43,931 nt of DNA, taken from the NCBI GenBank assembly GCA_947447895.1, contig CANFLM010000013.1:1-43931 (forward strand). The letters run 5' to 3'. Positions 9,571-17,895 of the stretch are shown here, piece by piece. The notes under the pieces are model-generated. The model saw only the letters and a list, made by a program, of their open reading frames with translations, searched no databases and was not told where the DNA came from. The first letter of the stretch is position 1, and each line of letters opens with the position of its first letter. Both the position numbers and the translations under genes were made by a program. This DNA comes from Hyphomicrobiales bacterium (GTDB lineage: Bacteria; Pseudomonadota; Alphaproteobacteria; Rhizobiales; Beijerinckiaceae).

Positions 9571-12093
9571 TTAAGACTCGCGCCGCGGTGGACGCGCGCC
9601 GCCCGAAGGACGACCGCCAGACGGTCTGCCACCACCCGAGGGCCTACCGCCACCCGATGGCCGCCCTCCGCCCGACGGTCTGCCGCCAAACGGTTTGCCG
9701 CTGCCACCCGATTTGAATGGCGGACGACCACCGCCCGAAGGCCGATCCCCATCTCGACGTGGGGGACGGTCGCCAGAGGGGCGGTCCGAGCGCGGTGTAA
9801 AGGGCCGATCCCCATCGCGACGTGGTGGACTGTCGCCAGCGGCACGGTCCGAGCGTGGTGTAAAGGGCCGATCCCCATCCCGACGTGGTGGACGGTCGCC
9901 AGCGGGACGGTCCGAGCGCGGTGTAAAGGGCCGATCGCCATCCCGACGCGGCGGACGGTCTCCAGAGGGGCGGTCCGAGCGTGGTGTAAAGGGCCGATCC
10001 CCGTCGCGACGTGGTGGACGGTCGCCAGCGGGACGATCCGAACGTGGTGTGTAGGGCCGATCCCCATCGCGACGTGGTGGACGGTCGCCGTAAGCGGGCC
10101 TGTCACCATCGCGCGAGCGGCTTGGACGTTCCAGCTCGCTGCGGGCGGGTCTGACACCGGGTGGACGCTCGCGGCGCGGGCGTTCGCCGCGTTCGCCTTG
10201 ATCGGGACGGGACGAAAACACGCGGTCCTCGGTGATCCGTGGCGTGCGGACGATACGGGTTTCTTCGGCCGGCGGTGTCTTGACGACTTTCTCCACCAGC
10301 ACATCGCGCCCTTTGCGGTTTTTGACCGTGCCTTGGCGTATATGCGGGCGATTGCCGCTTTCCATACGGGTCTCGGCGGCATCGGCACCGCGGCGCGGCT
10401 TGAACCCGCGCGAGGCGGCATTGTCGGATTTTGGCTCTTCGTCCGAAGCCCGCCAGACAGAGCGCAACGGCTCGGTCGGGTGGCGGCGCTTGGGCCGTGC
10501 CGGTGCGTCCGCATCGGCGGGAGCCTCTTGCGGTTTGAAATCGCGTTCGGAGCCGCGCTCCTTCTTGCCCGGGATGTGCTCGCGATAGACGGTTTCGCGC
10601 TTGCGGGGATGGAAATCCTCTTCTTCATAGATGAAGACCGGCGCGTCGAAATCCGCTTCCGCCTGCGCGGTCAGGGCATCGCCGAGCTGGTCTTTCAGAA
10701 CCGCCGTACGAATTTCCTCGACAGCCCCTTCGGGCAGATCATTGAGCTGGAACGGGCCGAAGGACAGCCGGATCAGCCGGTTTACCTGCAGGCCGAAGTG
10801 GTCGAGAATCTTTTTGACTTCGCGGTTCTTGCCTTCGCGCAGGCCCAAAGTCAGCCAGACATTGTCACCTTGTTCGCGTTCCAGTTCGGCTTCCACAGGA
10901 CCGTAATGCATGCCGTCGATGGTGACGCCATCGCGCAGCGTATCCAGATCGGCCTGGGTGATTTCCCCATAGGCTCGCACGCGATAGCGGCGCAGCCAGC
11001 CGGTATCGGGCAATTCGATGACCCGCGACAGACCGCCGTCATTGGTCAACAGCAACAGCCCTTCGGTGTTGATGTCGAGACGGCCCACCGTGACCACGCG
11101 CGGCAAGCCTTGCGGCAGGGCGCTGAATACGGTCGGGCGGCCTTCGGGATCCCATGCGGTGGTCACGAGACCGCGCGGCTTGTGATAGAGAAACAGCCGT
11201 GTGCGCTCGCGCTTGGGCAAGGGATTGCCGTCCACCAGAATGATATCGCGCTCGGTGACATCCAGCGCCGGACTGGTCAGCACCACGCCATTGACGGAGA
11301 CGCGGCCTTCCTCGATCCACACTTCGGCATCGCGGCGCGAGCACAGGCCCGCACGCGCCATGACCTTGGCGATACGATCCTTGAAGCCCTGACGCGGCGC
11401 TGGTCCGCGGTCTTTCCACTCTTTGCCGCCGGTGCTGCCTTCGCCGCGGCCACGATCCTGGAAGCGCGGTCGTGCGGAGGCCACGCCCTCGCGGCGCGGC
11501 GGGCGCGCCCCGAAAGAGGGACGCTCGCCCCGTGGCGTAAAGGGACGATCACCCTCGGAGCGGGCTGGCCGGTCGCCATAGGACGGCCTGTCACCACGTG
11601 GTGTGAACGGACGGTCACCGTCACGCCGTGGCGGACGATCACCGGTCGGGCGGTCTCCCGAAGGACGGGCCCGGAACGGGCGGTCGCCCTCGGAGCGGGC
11701 TGGCCGGTCGCCATAGGATGGCCTGTCACCACGCGGGGTGAAGGGACGGTCACCGTCACGCCGTGGCGGACGGTCGCCGGACGGGCGGTCTCCCGAAGGA
11801 CGGGCCCGGAACGGACGGTCACCCTCGGTGCGGGCTGGCCGGTCGCCATAGGACGGCCTGTCACCACGCGGGGTGAAGGGACGGTCGCCGTCACGCCGTG
11901 GCGGACGGTCGCCGGACGGGCGGTCTCCTTGCGGTCTTGCGCGGAAAGGACGATCTCCATCCGCACGCGCAGGTCTGTCGCCGTCGCGTCCCTTATAGGG
12001 CGGGCGTGGGGTTGAGGAGGAGGAGCGGGGTGTGCGGTCACGCGGAGGGCGATCGCCCCCACGTCCACCGCCTTTTTTGTTGTCATCGGTCAT
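9571..12093 (-). CDS. RsuA/RluB-family pseudouridine synthase with long repetitive arms
   Basis: Predicted rRNA pseudouridine synthase of 840 residues, about three times the usual 240-300. The enzyme core is central: an S4 RNA-binding domain at about 237-285 (around M245), then a catalytic domain with D340 in GRLDINTEGLLLLT and REGKNREVKKIL further on, ending near 480. The N-terminal arm (1-230) and C-terminal arm (about 490-840) are low-complexity, rich in Arg, Asp, Gly and Pro, built on GDRPPRRDGDRPFTPR-like units, with a Gly-rich GGGRPS tail. Arms like these are likely disordered and could bind RNA. Long tails occur in other alphaproteobacterial members, but a repeat array on both sides is striking. 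The exact rRNA target (RluB-, RluE- or RsuA-type) cannot be set from sequence alone. Confidence 0.93.
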   Translation of the reverse strand: MTDDNKKGGGRGGDRPPRDRTPRSSSSTPRPPYKGRDGDRPARADGDRPFRARPQGDRPSGDRPPRRDGDRPFTPRGDRPSYGDRPARTEGDRPFRARPSGDRPSGDRPPRRDGDRPFTPRGDRPSYGDRPARSEGDRPFRARPSGDRPTGDRPPRRDGDRPFTPRGDRPSYGDRPARSEGDRPFTPRGERPSFGARPPRREGVASARPRFQDRGRGEGSTGGKEWKDRGPAPRQGFKDRIAKVMARAGLCSRRDAEVWIEEGRVSVNGVVLTSPALDVTERDIILVDGNPLPKRERTRLFLYHKPRGLVTTAWDPEGRPTVFSALPQGLPRVVTVGRLDINTEGLLLLTNDGGLSRVIELPDTGWLRRYRVRAYGEITQADLDTLRDGVTIDGMHYGPVEAELEREQGDNVWLTLGLREGKNREVKKILDHFGLQVNRLIRLSFGPFQLNDLPEGAVEEIRTAVLKDQLGDALTAQAEADFDAPVFIYEEEDFHPRKRETVYREHIPGKKERGSERDFKPQEAPADADAPARPKRRHPTEPLRSVWRASDEEPKSDNAASRGFKPRRGADAAETRMESGNRPHIRQGTVKNRKGRDVLVEKVVKTPPAEETRIVRTPRITEDRVFSSRPDQGERGERPRRERPPGVRPARSELERPSRSRDGDRPAYGDRPPRRDGDRPYTPRSDRPAGDRPPRRDGDRPFTPRSDRPSGDRPPRRDGDRPFTPRSDRPAGDRPPRRDGDRPFTPRSDRAAGDSPPRRDGDRPFTPRSDRPSGDRPPRRDGDRPSGGGRPPFKSGGSGKPFGGRPSGGGRPSGGGRPSGGGRPSGGRPSGGARPPRRES
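9742..10089. repeat. 63-bp tandem repeat encoding the C-terminal arm
   Basis: About 5.5 direct copies of a 63-bp unit start at 9742, 9805, 9868, 9931, 9994 and 10057 (partial). They encode a 21-residue unit like GDRPPRRDGDRPFTPRSDRPA at about residues 669-784 of the pseudouridine synthase. Copies differ at a few positions, some synonymous. Being in-frame and tandem, the array could change length by slippage or recombination without breaking the gene. Confidence 0.93.
11561..11965. repeat. 135-bp tandem repeat encoding the N-terminal arm
   Basis: Three direct copies of a 135-bp (45-codon) unit begin at 11561, 11696 and 11831, marked by the shared CGGGCTGGCC. The first two are nearly identical, while the last part of the third has diverged. 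They encode about residues 44-178 of the pseudouridine synthase. The unit contains the same GDRPPRRDGDRPFTPR core as the C-terminal array plus an extra SYGDRPAR / DRPFRARPS segment. Confidence 0.92.
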
Positions 12094-12143
12094 CCCCTGC
12101 TGATAGCAGACTGTGACACGGATGACGAGCGGGCAGGCGCAAG

Positions 12144-12614
12144 ATGAGTCAAAAAAGCGACATATCAGCCATGAATTCTCCGATGGAGCTGGCTTTTGCG
12201 GAAGCCAGAGCGGCAGCAGGGCGTGGCGAAGTGCCTGTGGGTGCGGTGATTATGCGCGGATCGGAGGTTCTGGCGCGCGGATCCAACCGGATTATGGAGC
12301 TGAAAGACCCGACAGCCCATGCCGAAATCATTGCCATCCGCGCCGCAGCGGCTATTTTGGGGTCCGAGCGGCTGATCGGCTGTGATCTCTATGTGACGCT
12401 GGAGCCCTGTGCGATGTGTGCGGGGGCTCTGTCGCTGGCGCGCATCAGACGGCTGTATTTTGCCGCTTCCGACCCCAAAGGCGGGGCGGTCGAGCACGGT
12501 CCGCGCTTTTTCGCACAAAGCACCTGCCACCATGCGCCGGATGTCTATGGCGGCCTGCGCGAGAGCGAGGCGGCGCAGATGCTGCGGGATTTTTTCGCGG
12601 AAAAGCGCGGCTAA
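12144..12614 (+). CDS. tadA: tRNA-specific adenosine deaminase
   Basis: Zinc deaminase converting A34 to inosine in the anticodon of tRNA-Arg(ACG), 156 residues. The zinc and catalytic motif H59-A-E61 pairs with P88-C89-A-M-C92. ATG at 12144 is used; Met10 would also leave an intact domain. It diverges from the pseudouridine synthase gene across a 50-bp gap that must hold both promoters. Its stop lies six bases from the end of the convergent phosphotransferase gene. Confidence 0.95.
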   Translation: MSQKSDISAMNSPMELAFAEARAAAGRGEVPVGAVIMRGSEVLARGSNRIMELKDPTAHAEIIAIRAAAAILGSERLIGCDLYVTLEPCAMCAGALSLARIRRLYFAASDPKGGAVEHGPRFFAQSTCHHAPDVYGGLRESEAAQMLRDFFAEKRG

Positions 12615-12620
12615 ATCTGG

Positions 12621-13703
12621 TTAGCCCCGTGATTTCTGCGCATAGGCCCAACCGGCGCTGGCCAGCGGCCGCACCTGCGCGGCCATGGCGGCGGCATTCT
12701 CGTTGCTGGCGGTGCCATCCCTGACGCGGCCGACAATGCCTTGCAGGATCGCCGCCAGCCGGAAAAAATTATAGGCCAGATAGGTTTCCAGATGCGGGAT
12801 TTCGCTCAATCCGGCCTTTTGTGCGTAATGGGCAGCGTGTTGTTCGAGGTTCGGCAGGCCCAAAGCTTCCAGATCTTGCCCCATGAGACTGCCCGTGCCC
12901 GCCCCGGACTCCGAGCGCGGCATGACCCAGGTCATCAGATGATAGACCAGATCGGCCAGCGGATCGCCCAAAGTGGCCAGTTCCCAATCCAGTACCGCCA
13001 GAATTTCAGGGCTGTCGGGGGCAAGGATCAGATTGTCGAGCCGGTAATCGCCATGCACGATCGCCACACGCGACGAGACTGGCAGGTGATCGGGCAGCCA
13101 GGCCATCAGCCGGTCCATGTCCCCGATCTCCTCGGTGGCCGAGAGGCGGTAATTCTCGCTCCAGCGGCGGGTCTGGCGCGCTACATAGCCTTCGGCTTTG
13201 CCGAAGTCCCCCAAACCAAGCGCTGCCGGATCATAGGAATGGAGCTGCGCAAGGGTTTCGGCCATGGCTTTGAACGTGTCGTGGCGTTCTTGCGGGCTGG
13301 CATCGGGCATCTCCGTTTCCCAGATGACCCGCCCTTTGACGAGGCTCATCATGTAGAATTCGGTGCCGATAATGCTTGGATCGGTGCAAAAAGCCAGCGG
13401 ACGGGCGACAGGAAAGCCTTGCGCTGACAAAGCCGACAGCACGCGGAATTCACGGTCGATCGCATGGGCCGAGGCCAGCAATTTGCCTGGTGGCTTGCGC
13501 CTGAGCACATAGTCGCCGCTTCGGGCGGCAATCGCATAAGTGGGGTTGGATTGTCCGCCTTTGAATTGGGCGGCAGTCAAAGGCCCGGCAAAACCGGGAA
13601 TCGTCTGCTCGCACCAGCGCGCCAGCGGTTCGACCGGCAGTGCAAGGGCACCGGAGACGGGTTTGGTGCCGGAAAAGGCCTGCTGGCGGTCGATCCGGCT
13701 CAT
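12621..13703 (-). CDS. Aminoglycoside-phosphotransferase-fold kinase, ACAD10-like
   Basis: Cytoplasmic protein of 360 residues with the APH/choline-kinase fold. The catalytic loop H217-G-D219-Y-R-L-D-N224 and the metal-binding D239-W-E are intact, so it should be an active kinase. The N-terminal region (FKGGQSNPTYAI, then VLRRKPPG) matches the ACAD10/11-like subgroup, whose members phosphorylate hydroxyacyl-CoA intermediates or remain unassigned, rather than antibiotic-resistance enzymes. It starts two bases after the purD stop, so the two are probably one transcript. The link to purine synthesis is positional only. Confidence 0.88.
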   Translation of the reverse strand: MSRIDRQQAFSGTKPVSGALALPVEPLARWCEQTIPGFAGPLTAAQFKGGQSNPTYAIAARSGDYVLRRKPPGKLLASAHAIDREFRVLSALSAQGFPVARPLAFCTDPSIIGTEFYMMSLVKGRVIWETEMPDASPQERHDTFKAMAETLAQLHSYDPAALGLGDFGKAEGYVARQTRRWSENYRLSATEEIGDMDRLMAWLPDHLPVSSRVAIVHGDYRLDNLILAPDSPEILAVLDWELATLGDPLADLVYHLMTWVMPRSESGAGTGSLMGQDLEALGLPNLEQHAAHYAQKAGLSEIPHLETYLAYNFFRLAAILQGIVGRVRDGTASNENAAAMAAQVRPLASAGWAYAQKSRG

Positions 13704-13705
13704 GA

Positions 13706-14989
13706 TCAGTGCCCCTGTTCGCGTTTGATCTCGCGCCAGCCGATATCGGTGCGGTGGAAGCCGCCCGGCCAGTCGATGACATCGAGAGCCGCCGTGGCAC
13801 GCGCCTTGGCCCCGGTGACGGTTGTGCCGAAACCGGTGACGGCCAGCACCCGTCCGCCATTGGCGATGATGCGCCCGTCGGCGGTTTCGGCCGTGCCGGC
13901 ATGGAAAATCAGGCTGTCGGGCTGCTGGCTTGCCAGCTCCAGATTTTTGATCTCGCTGCCCTTTTCCGGCGTGCCGGGATAGCCTTTGGCGGCATAGATC
14001 ACGGTCAGCGCGGTCGTGTCATGCCATGCGAGGGTGATCGTGTGGAGGGTTTGGCTGGCTGCGGCTTCCAGCACGCTCAACAGGTCGCTCTTGAGGCGCG
14101 GCATCATCACTTCGCATTCGGGGTCACCGAAACGCACATTATATTCGATCAGTTTCGGGCCGGAGGCTGTCAGCATCAAACCGGCAAACAGCACGCCCTG
14201 AAACGGGGTGCCGCGCGCCTTCATGGTGCGGATCGAGGGCAGGATGATCTCGTCCATCACCTGTTGCGTCAAAGCGGGGGTCAGCACGGTGGCAGGGGAA
14301 TAGGCACCCATGCCGCCGGTATTGGGGCCGGTATCGCCATCTCCCACGGCTTTATGGTCCTGGGCTGAGGCAAACGGCAAAGCGGTTTCGCCATCCGACA
14401 GCACGAAAAACGACACTTCCTCGCCGAACAGACATTCTTCGACAACAATCTGCGCGCCAGCCTCGCCCAAGCCACCCGAAGCCATCATGGTGATGGCCTC
14501 CTCGGCCTCGGCAAGGGTTTGGGCGACCACCACGCCTTTTCCTCCGGCCAGCCCGTCGGCCTTGATCACAATCGGCGCGCCCTGTGCCCGGACATAGGCA
14601 AGGGCTGCGGCAGGGTCGGTAAAACGGCCATAGGCGGCGGTCGGCACGCCGGCTTCATCGCACAGGGCTTTGGTGAAGGCTTTCGACCCTTCGAGCTGGG
14701 CGGCGATGGCAGACGGGCCGAATACCGCAAAACCGGCTTGGCGCAGGCTGTCGGCCAGCCCGTCCACCAAAGGCGCTTCGGGTCCGATCACAACCAGATC
14801 GATGGCACGGTTTTGGCAAAATTGGACGACGGCGGGATGGTCGGTGACGTCCAGTGCCACATTCTCGCCGAGTTGGGCGGTCCCGGGATTGCCGGGCGCG
14901 ATGAACAGGGCTTGAAGACGCGGGCTTTTTGCCAGAGCCCAAGCCAGGGCGTGTTCACGACCGCCCGAGCCGATCAATAAAAGTTTCAT
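13706..14989 (-). CDS. purD: Phosphoribosylamine--glycine ligase
   Basis: ATP-grasp enzyme joining glycine to 5-phosphoribosylamine, step two of de novo purine synthesis. Its 427 residues match the family (E. coli 429). It opens with MKLLLIGSGGREHALAWAL and contains the DHKAVGDGDTGPNTGGMGAY ATP-grasp segment. It diverges from xseA across 153 bp, with no purine-riboswitch-like structure noticed upstream. The kinase gene follows immediately on the same strand. Confidence 0.98.
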   Translation of the reverse strand: MKLLLIGSGGREHALAWALAKSPRLQALFIAPGNPGTAQLGENVALDVTDHPAVVQFCQNRAIDLVVIGPEAPLVDGLADSLRQAGFAVFGPSAIAAQLEGSKAFTKALCDEAGVPTAAYGRFTDPAAALAYVRAQGAPIVIKADGLAGGKGVVVAQTLAEAEEAITMMASGGLGEAGAQIVVEECLFGEEVSFFVLSDGETALPFASAQDHKAVGDGDTGPNTGGMGAYSPATVLTPALTQQVMDEIILPSIRTMKARGTPFQGVLFAGLMLTASGPKLIEYNVRFGDPECEVMMPRLKSDLLSVLEAAASQTLHTITLAWHDTTALTVIYAAKGYPGTPEKGSEIKNLELASQQPDSLIFHAGTAETADGRIIANGGRVLAVTGFGTTVTGAKARATAALDVIDWPGGFHRTDIGWREIKREQGH

Positions 14990-15142
14990 GGCGAATCCCG
15001 CTCCGGTTTGACTGGACTGCGACTAGGCATAAGGCCTGTCGCGCGTGTCGCAAAGGGCTGGAGGTGATTATTCCCCATCTCTCTCGTCCCGATCAGGTTC
15101 TTCCCGGTTTGGCGATGCCCGAATCTGGCCTATGATGGCGGG

Positions 15143-16585
15143 ATGGAACAGAAGGCAAGCGGCAATACCCCCGAATGGAGCGTCAGCGAATTGTCGGGCG
15201 CGCTCAAGCGCACGCTCGAGGATGCCTATGGACAGGTGCGGGTGCGCGGGGAATTGGGAAAAGTCACGGTCCATGCCAGTGGCCATGTCTATCTCGACAT
15301 CAAGGATGAAAAATCCAGCCTGTCCTCGGTGATCTGGCGCGGCAATGTCAGCCGTTTGCGGTTCCGGCCCGAAATGGGGCTAGAAGTCATCGCGACCGGA
15401 AAAATCACCACCTTTGCCGGACAATCCCGCTATCAGCTGGTGATCGATACGATGGAACCAGCGGGCGAAGGCGCCTTGCTGGCCCAGCTGGAGGAGCGCA
15501 AGCGGCGGCTGGCGGCCGAGGGCCTGTTCGACGAGGATCGCAAGCAGCTGCTGCCGTTCTTGCCGCAGGTGATCGGGGTCGTAACCTCGCCGACCGGCGC
15601 GGTGATCCGCGATATCCTGCATCGTCTGGCGGACCGCTTTCCCCGTCACGTGCTGGTCTGGCCGGTGCGGGTGCAGGGCGAGACCTGCGCCGAGGAGGTG
15701 ACGAGAGCCATCGAAGGGTTCAACGCCTTGCCTGACCACGGCCCGATCCCGCGCCCCGATGTGCTGATTGTCGCCCGCGGTGGCGGGTCGATCGAGGATT
15801 TGTGGGGCTTCAATGACGAGCGGGTGGTGCGTGCGGCCAGCCAATCCATGATCCCGCTGATTGCCGCCATCGGCCACGAAACCGATTGGTCCTTGCTCGA
15901 TCTCGCAGCCGACCGGCGCGCACCGACCCCGACAGGGGCCGCCGAAATGGTGGTGCCTGTCCGCTCGGAATTGATGATGCGGGTGGGGGACGATGCGCGC
16001 AGGCTGCAGGCTTCGGTGCTGCGCCTGCTCGAACGCCGCCGCTCCGATGTCCGCTCGGTCAGCCGCGCTTTGCCAGATCCCTCCGACTTGCTGGCCGGTG
16101 CGCGCCAGAGGCTCGATCTGGCTGCCACACGCCTGAATGGCGGGTTGTCGCGCGGGGCGCAACGCCACCGCAACCGTCTGGTGGAGGTGTCGCGCCGTCT
16201 CGCCCGTCATGCGCCGCTGGCGCGGGTGCAGGCCACCCGTGCCCGACTGGACGGGCTGGTGCAGAGGCTGGCGGCCGCCAAAGCCGCGCAGTTGCGGGCC
16301 GAGCGCAAGCTGGTTGCCGACCACCGGCAACGGCTCACCGATATGCTGGCCCGGACCCGCCAGACCCTGCGGCTGCAATTGCAACGGCGGCAGGAGCGGC
16401 TTGACCATGTCGGCCAGTTGCTGACCTCTTTGTCCTATCAGGGTGTGCTGGCGCGCGGCTATGTGCTGGTGCTGGACGAGGCGGGACAGCCACTGAACAG
16501 CGCGGGTCAGGTGCGTCCTGCCGCCGATTACCGCCTGCGCTTTGCCGACGGCGAGGCCCAAGTGGTCGGAAAAGCCGGTCTGTGA
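15143..16585 (+). CDS. xseA: Exodeoxyribonuclease VII large subunit
   Basis: Large subunit of the single-strand-specific exonuclease, 480 residues (E. coli 456). An N-terminal OB fold at about 10-110 begins with the typical WSVSELSGALKRTLE. The catalytic domain follows with GVVTSPTGAVIRDIL, ARGGGSIEDLWGFNDE and AIGHETDWSLLDLAADRRAPTPT, and a long charged coiled coil of about 180 residues ends the protein. The small subunit gene xseB is not in this window, so the subunits are encoded apart. DUF2093 lies 44 bp downstream. Confidence 0.97.
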   Translation: MEQKASGNTPEWSVSELSGALKRTLEDAYGQVRVRGELGKVTVHASGHVYLDIKDEKSSLSSVIWRGNVSRLRFRPEMGLEVIATGKITTFAGQSRYQLVIDTMEPAGEGALLAQLEERKRRLAAEGLFDEDRKQLLPFLPQVIGVVTSPTGAVIRDILHRLADRFPRHVLVWPVRVQGETCAEEVTRAIEGFNALPDHGPIPRPDVLIVARGGGSIEDLWGFNDERVVRAASQSMIPLIAAIGHETDWSLLDLAADRRAPTPTGAAEMVVPVRSELMMRVGDDARRLQASVLRLLERRRSDVRSVSRALPDPSDLLAGARQRLDLAATRLNGGLSRGAQRHRNRLVEVSRRLARHAPLARVQATRARLDGLVQRLAAAKAAQLRAERKLVADHRQRLTDMLARTRQTLRLQLQRRQERLDHVGQLLTSLSYQGVLARGYVLVLDEAGQPLNSAGQVRPAADYRLRFADGEAQVVGKAGL

Positions 16586-16629
16586 CGTCCGATTTGACGC
16601 CGGATGGACAGTCACGCTAAAGCAAGAGA

Positions 16630-16860
16630 ATGATGAACCGATTTGAGCGCAGCCCACCCGATGAAGAAGCCGTGATCGAATATCTCGATGGCGATTATAC
16701 GGTTGTGCGTCCCGGCAGTTTTGTGCGCTGTGGCGTGACGGCTGAAAAAATCCTGATCGACGATTTGCGCTATTGGAGTGTCGATCTGCAGGAGGCCTAT
16801 GCCTCGACCGATGCGGTCCTGCAGCGTGTCAAAGAACAGAGCCAGGCGCACAGGGATTGA
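16630..16860 (+). CDS. DUF2093 family protein
   Basis: Small acidic protein of 76 residues, recognised as DUF2093 from VIEYLDGDYTVVRPGSFVRCGVT and DLRYWSVDLQEAY. This family is largely alphaproteobacterial and has no known function. It has no signal peptide or membrane segment and one conserved-looking Cys (CGVT). A second ATG follows the first directly. It sits between xseA and the convergent lpxK (27 bp gap), its usual neighbourhood in Rhizobiales. Confidence 0.9.
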   Translation: MMNRFERSPPDEEAVIEYLDGDYTVVRPGSFVRCGVTAEKILIDDLRYWSVDLQEAYASTDAVLQRVKEQSQAHRD

Positions 16861-16887
16861 TCCTGTGCCGGCGTCAAGCCCTGGTCC

Positions 16888-17895
16888 TTATTCCTGATCC
16901 TGATTGTGTCCATCCAGCCCGCAGGCTTTCAGAATGAAAGCAAGCAGGGCGTGTTCCTGCTCGGCAACGAATTGCACGGGCAGCACCAAGAATTGTCCGG
17001 CCAGATCCGGCGCGCAGGCTTGGATGCGGACGTAATCCTTGGTGGTGGTCACCAGTTGCGCCTGCATCTGTCGGCTCTGGCGGATGAGTTCCCCGATCTC
17101 GGGGCGGGTAAACGGGTGATGGTCGGCAAAGGCCCGCAGGGTGCAGGGACCTGCCCCCGACTGCTCGAGGGTCTGCACGAATTTCTCAGGTCGTCCGATC
17201 CCCGCAACGGCCAGCACGCTTTTGCCAGCCAGTGAGCCTATAATCGCGGGATCGGGAGCGAGGCGTCCGACAAAGACCGGCTTGGGGACGGTTTTGCTGG
17301 TGTGATTGGGCTCGCGATCGCGGGCAATCACGATCATGGCATCGGTATGGGGCCATTGATCGGCGACGGGGGCGCGCAACGGGCCGGCAGGCAGGCACAG
17401 GCCGTTGCCGACCCCGACAGTGCCGTCGACGACAGCGAAGGCGAGGGTTTTCTGCAAGGACGGATTTTGCAAACCGTCATCCATGATGATGATGTTGCCC
17501 AGACGCGCGGCCAATTGCGCACCCGCCACGCGGTCCCGTGCGATCACGGCGGGGGCGGTCTGGGCCAGCAACAGGGGCTCGTCGCCACAATCTTCCGGTC
17601 CGTGCAGACCAGGGTTGACCTGAACAGGCCCTTGCAGGCGGCCACCATAGCCGCGGCTGAGAAATACCGGGTTGAGGCCGTGTTGCTGTAACAGAACCGC
17701 CACAGCCAAAGCCACAGGGGTTTTGCCGGCTCCTCCGGCTGTCCAGTTGCCGATGCAGATCACGGGACAACCGGCTTTTTGGCCTGTCTGCCCCATGCGG
17801 GTGGCCGTGATTCGGCCATAGAGCCAGCCGAGCGGTGACAGCAGCCGCGCCAGCAAGGTGGGTTGCGGGTGCCACCAGAAAGACGGCGCGCGCAT
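16888..17895 (-). CDS. lpxK: Tetraacyldisaccharide 4'-kinase
   Basis: Membrane-associated P-loop kinase that phosphorylates the 4' position of the lipid A precursor, sixth step of the Raetz pathway. It has 335 residues (E. coli 328). The P-loop region GNWTAGGAGKTP is at residues 49-60, and YGRITATRM upstream is the usual N-terminal amphipathic segment. The start overlaps the waaA stop by one base (TGATG), indicating translational coupling. It is the last gene of the minus-strand envelope run. Confidence 0.96.
   Translation of the reverse strand: MRAPSFWWHPQPTLLARLLSPLGWLYGRITATRMGQTGQKAGCPVICIGNWTAGGAGKTPVALAVAVLLQQHGLNPVFLSRGYGGRLQGPVQVNPGLHGPEDCGDEPLLLAQTAPAVIARDRVAGAQLAARLGNIIIMDDGLQNPSLQKTLAFAVVDGTVGVGNGLCLPAGPLRAPVADQWPHTDAMIVIARDREPNHTSKTVPKPVFVGRLAPDPAIIGSLAGKSVLAVAGIGRPEKFVQTLEQSGAGPCTLRAFADHHPFTRPEIGELIRQSRQMQAQLVTTTKDYVRIQACAPDLAGQFLVLPVQFVAEQEHALLAFILKACGLDGHNQDQE

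Noticed and set aside
9742-10089. CRISPR-like array because of regular repeats
   Set aside because: The units are contiguous, in frame and coding, with no unique spacers.
9346-12015. An 889-codon plus-strand frame over the pseudouridine synthase
   Set aside because: It is the antisense of the repeat arms; its own repeats mirror the GDRPP units and no domain is visible.
12621-13703. Aminoglycoside-resistance gene
   Set aside because: The catalytic loop is shared by the whole fold; the N-terminal signature is ACAD10-like and the context is core metabolism.
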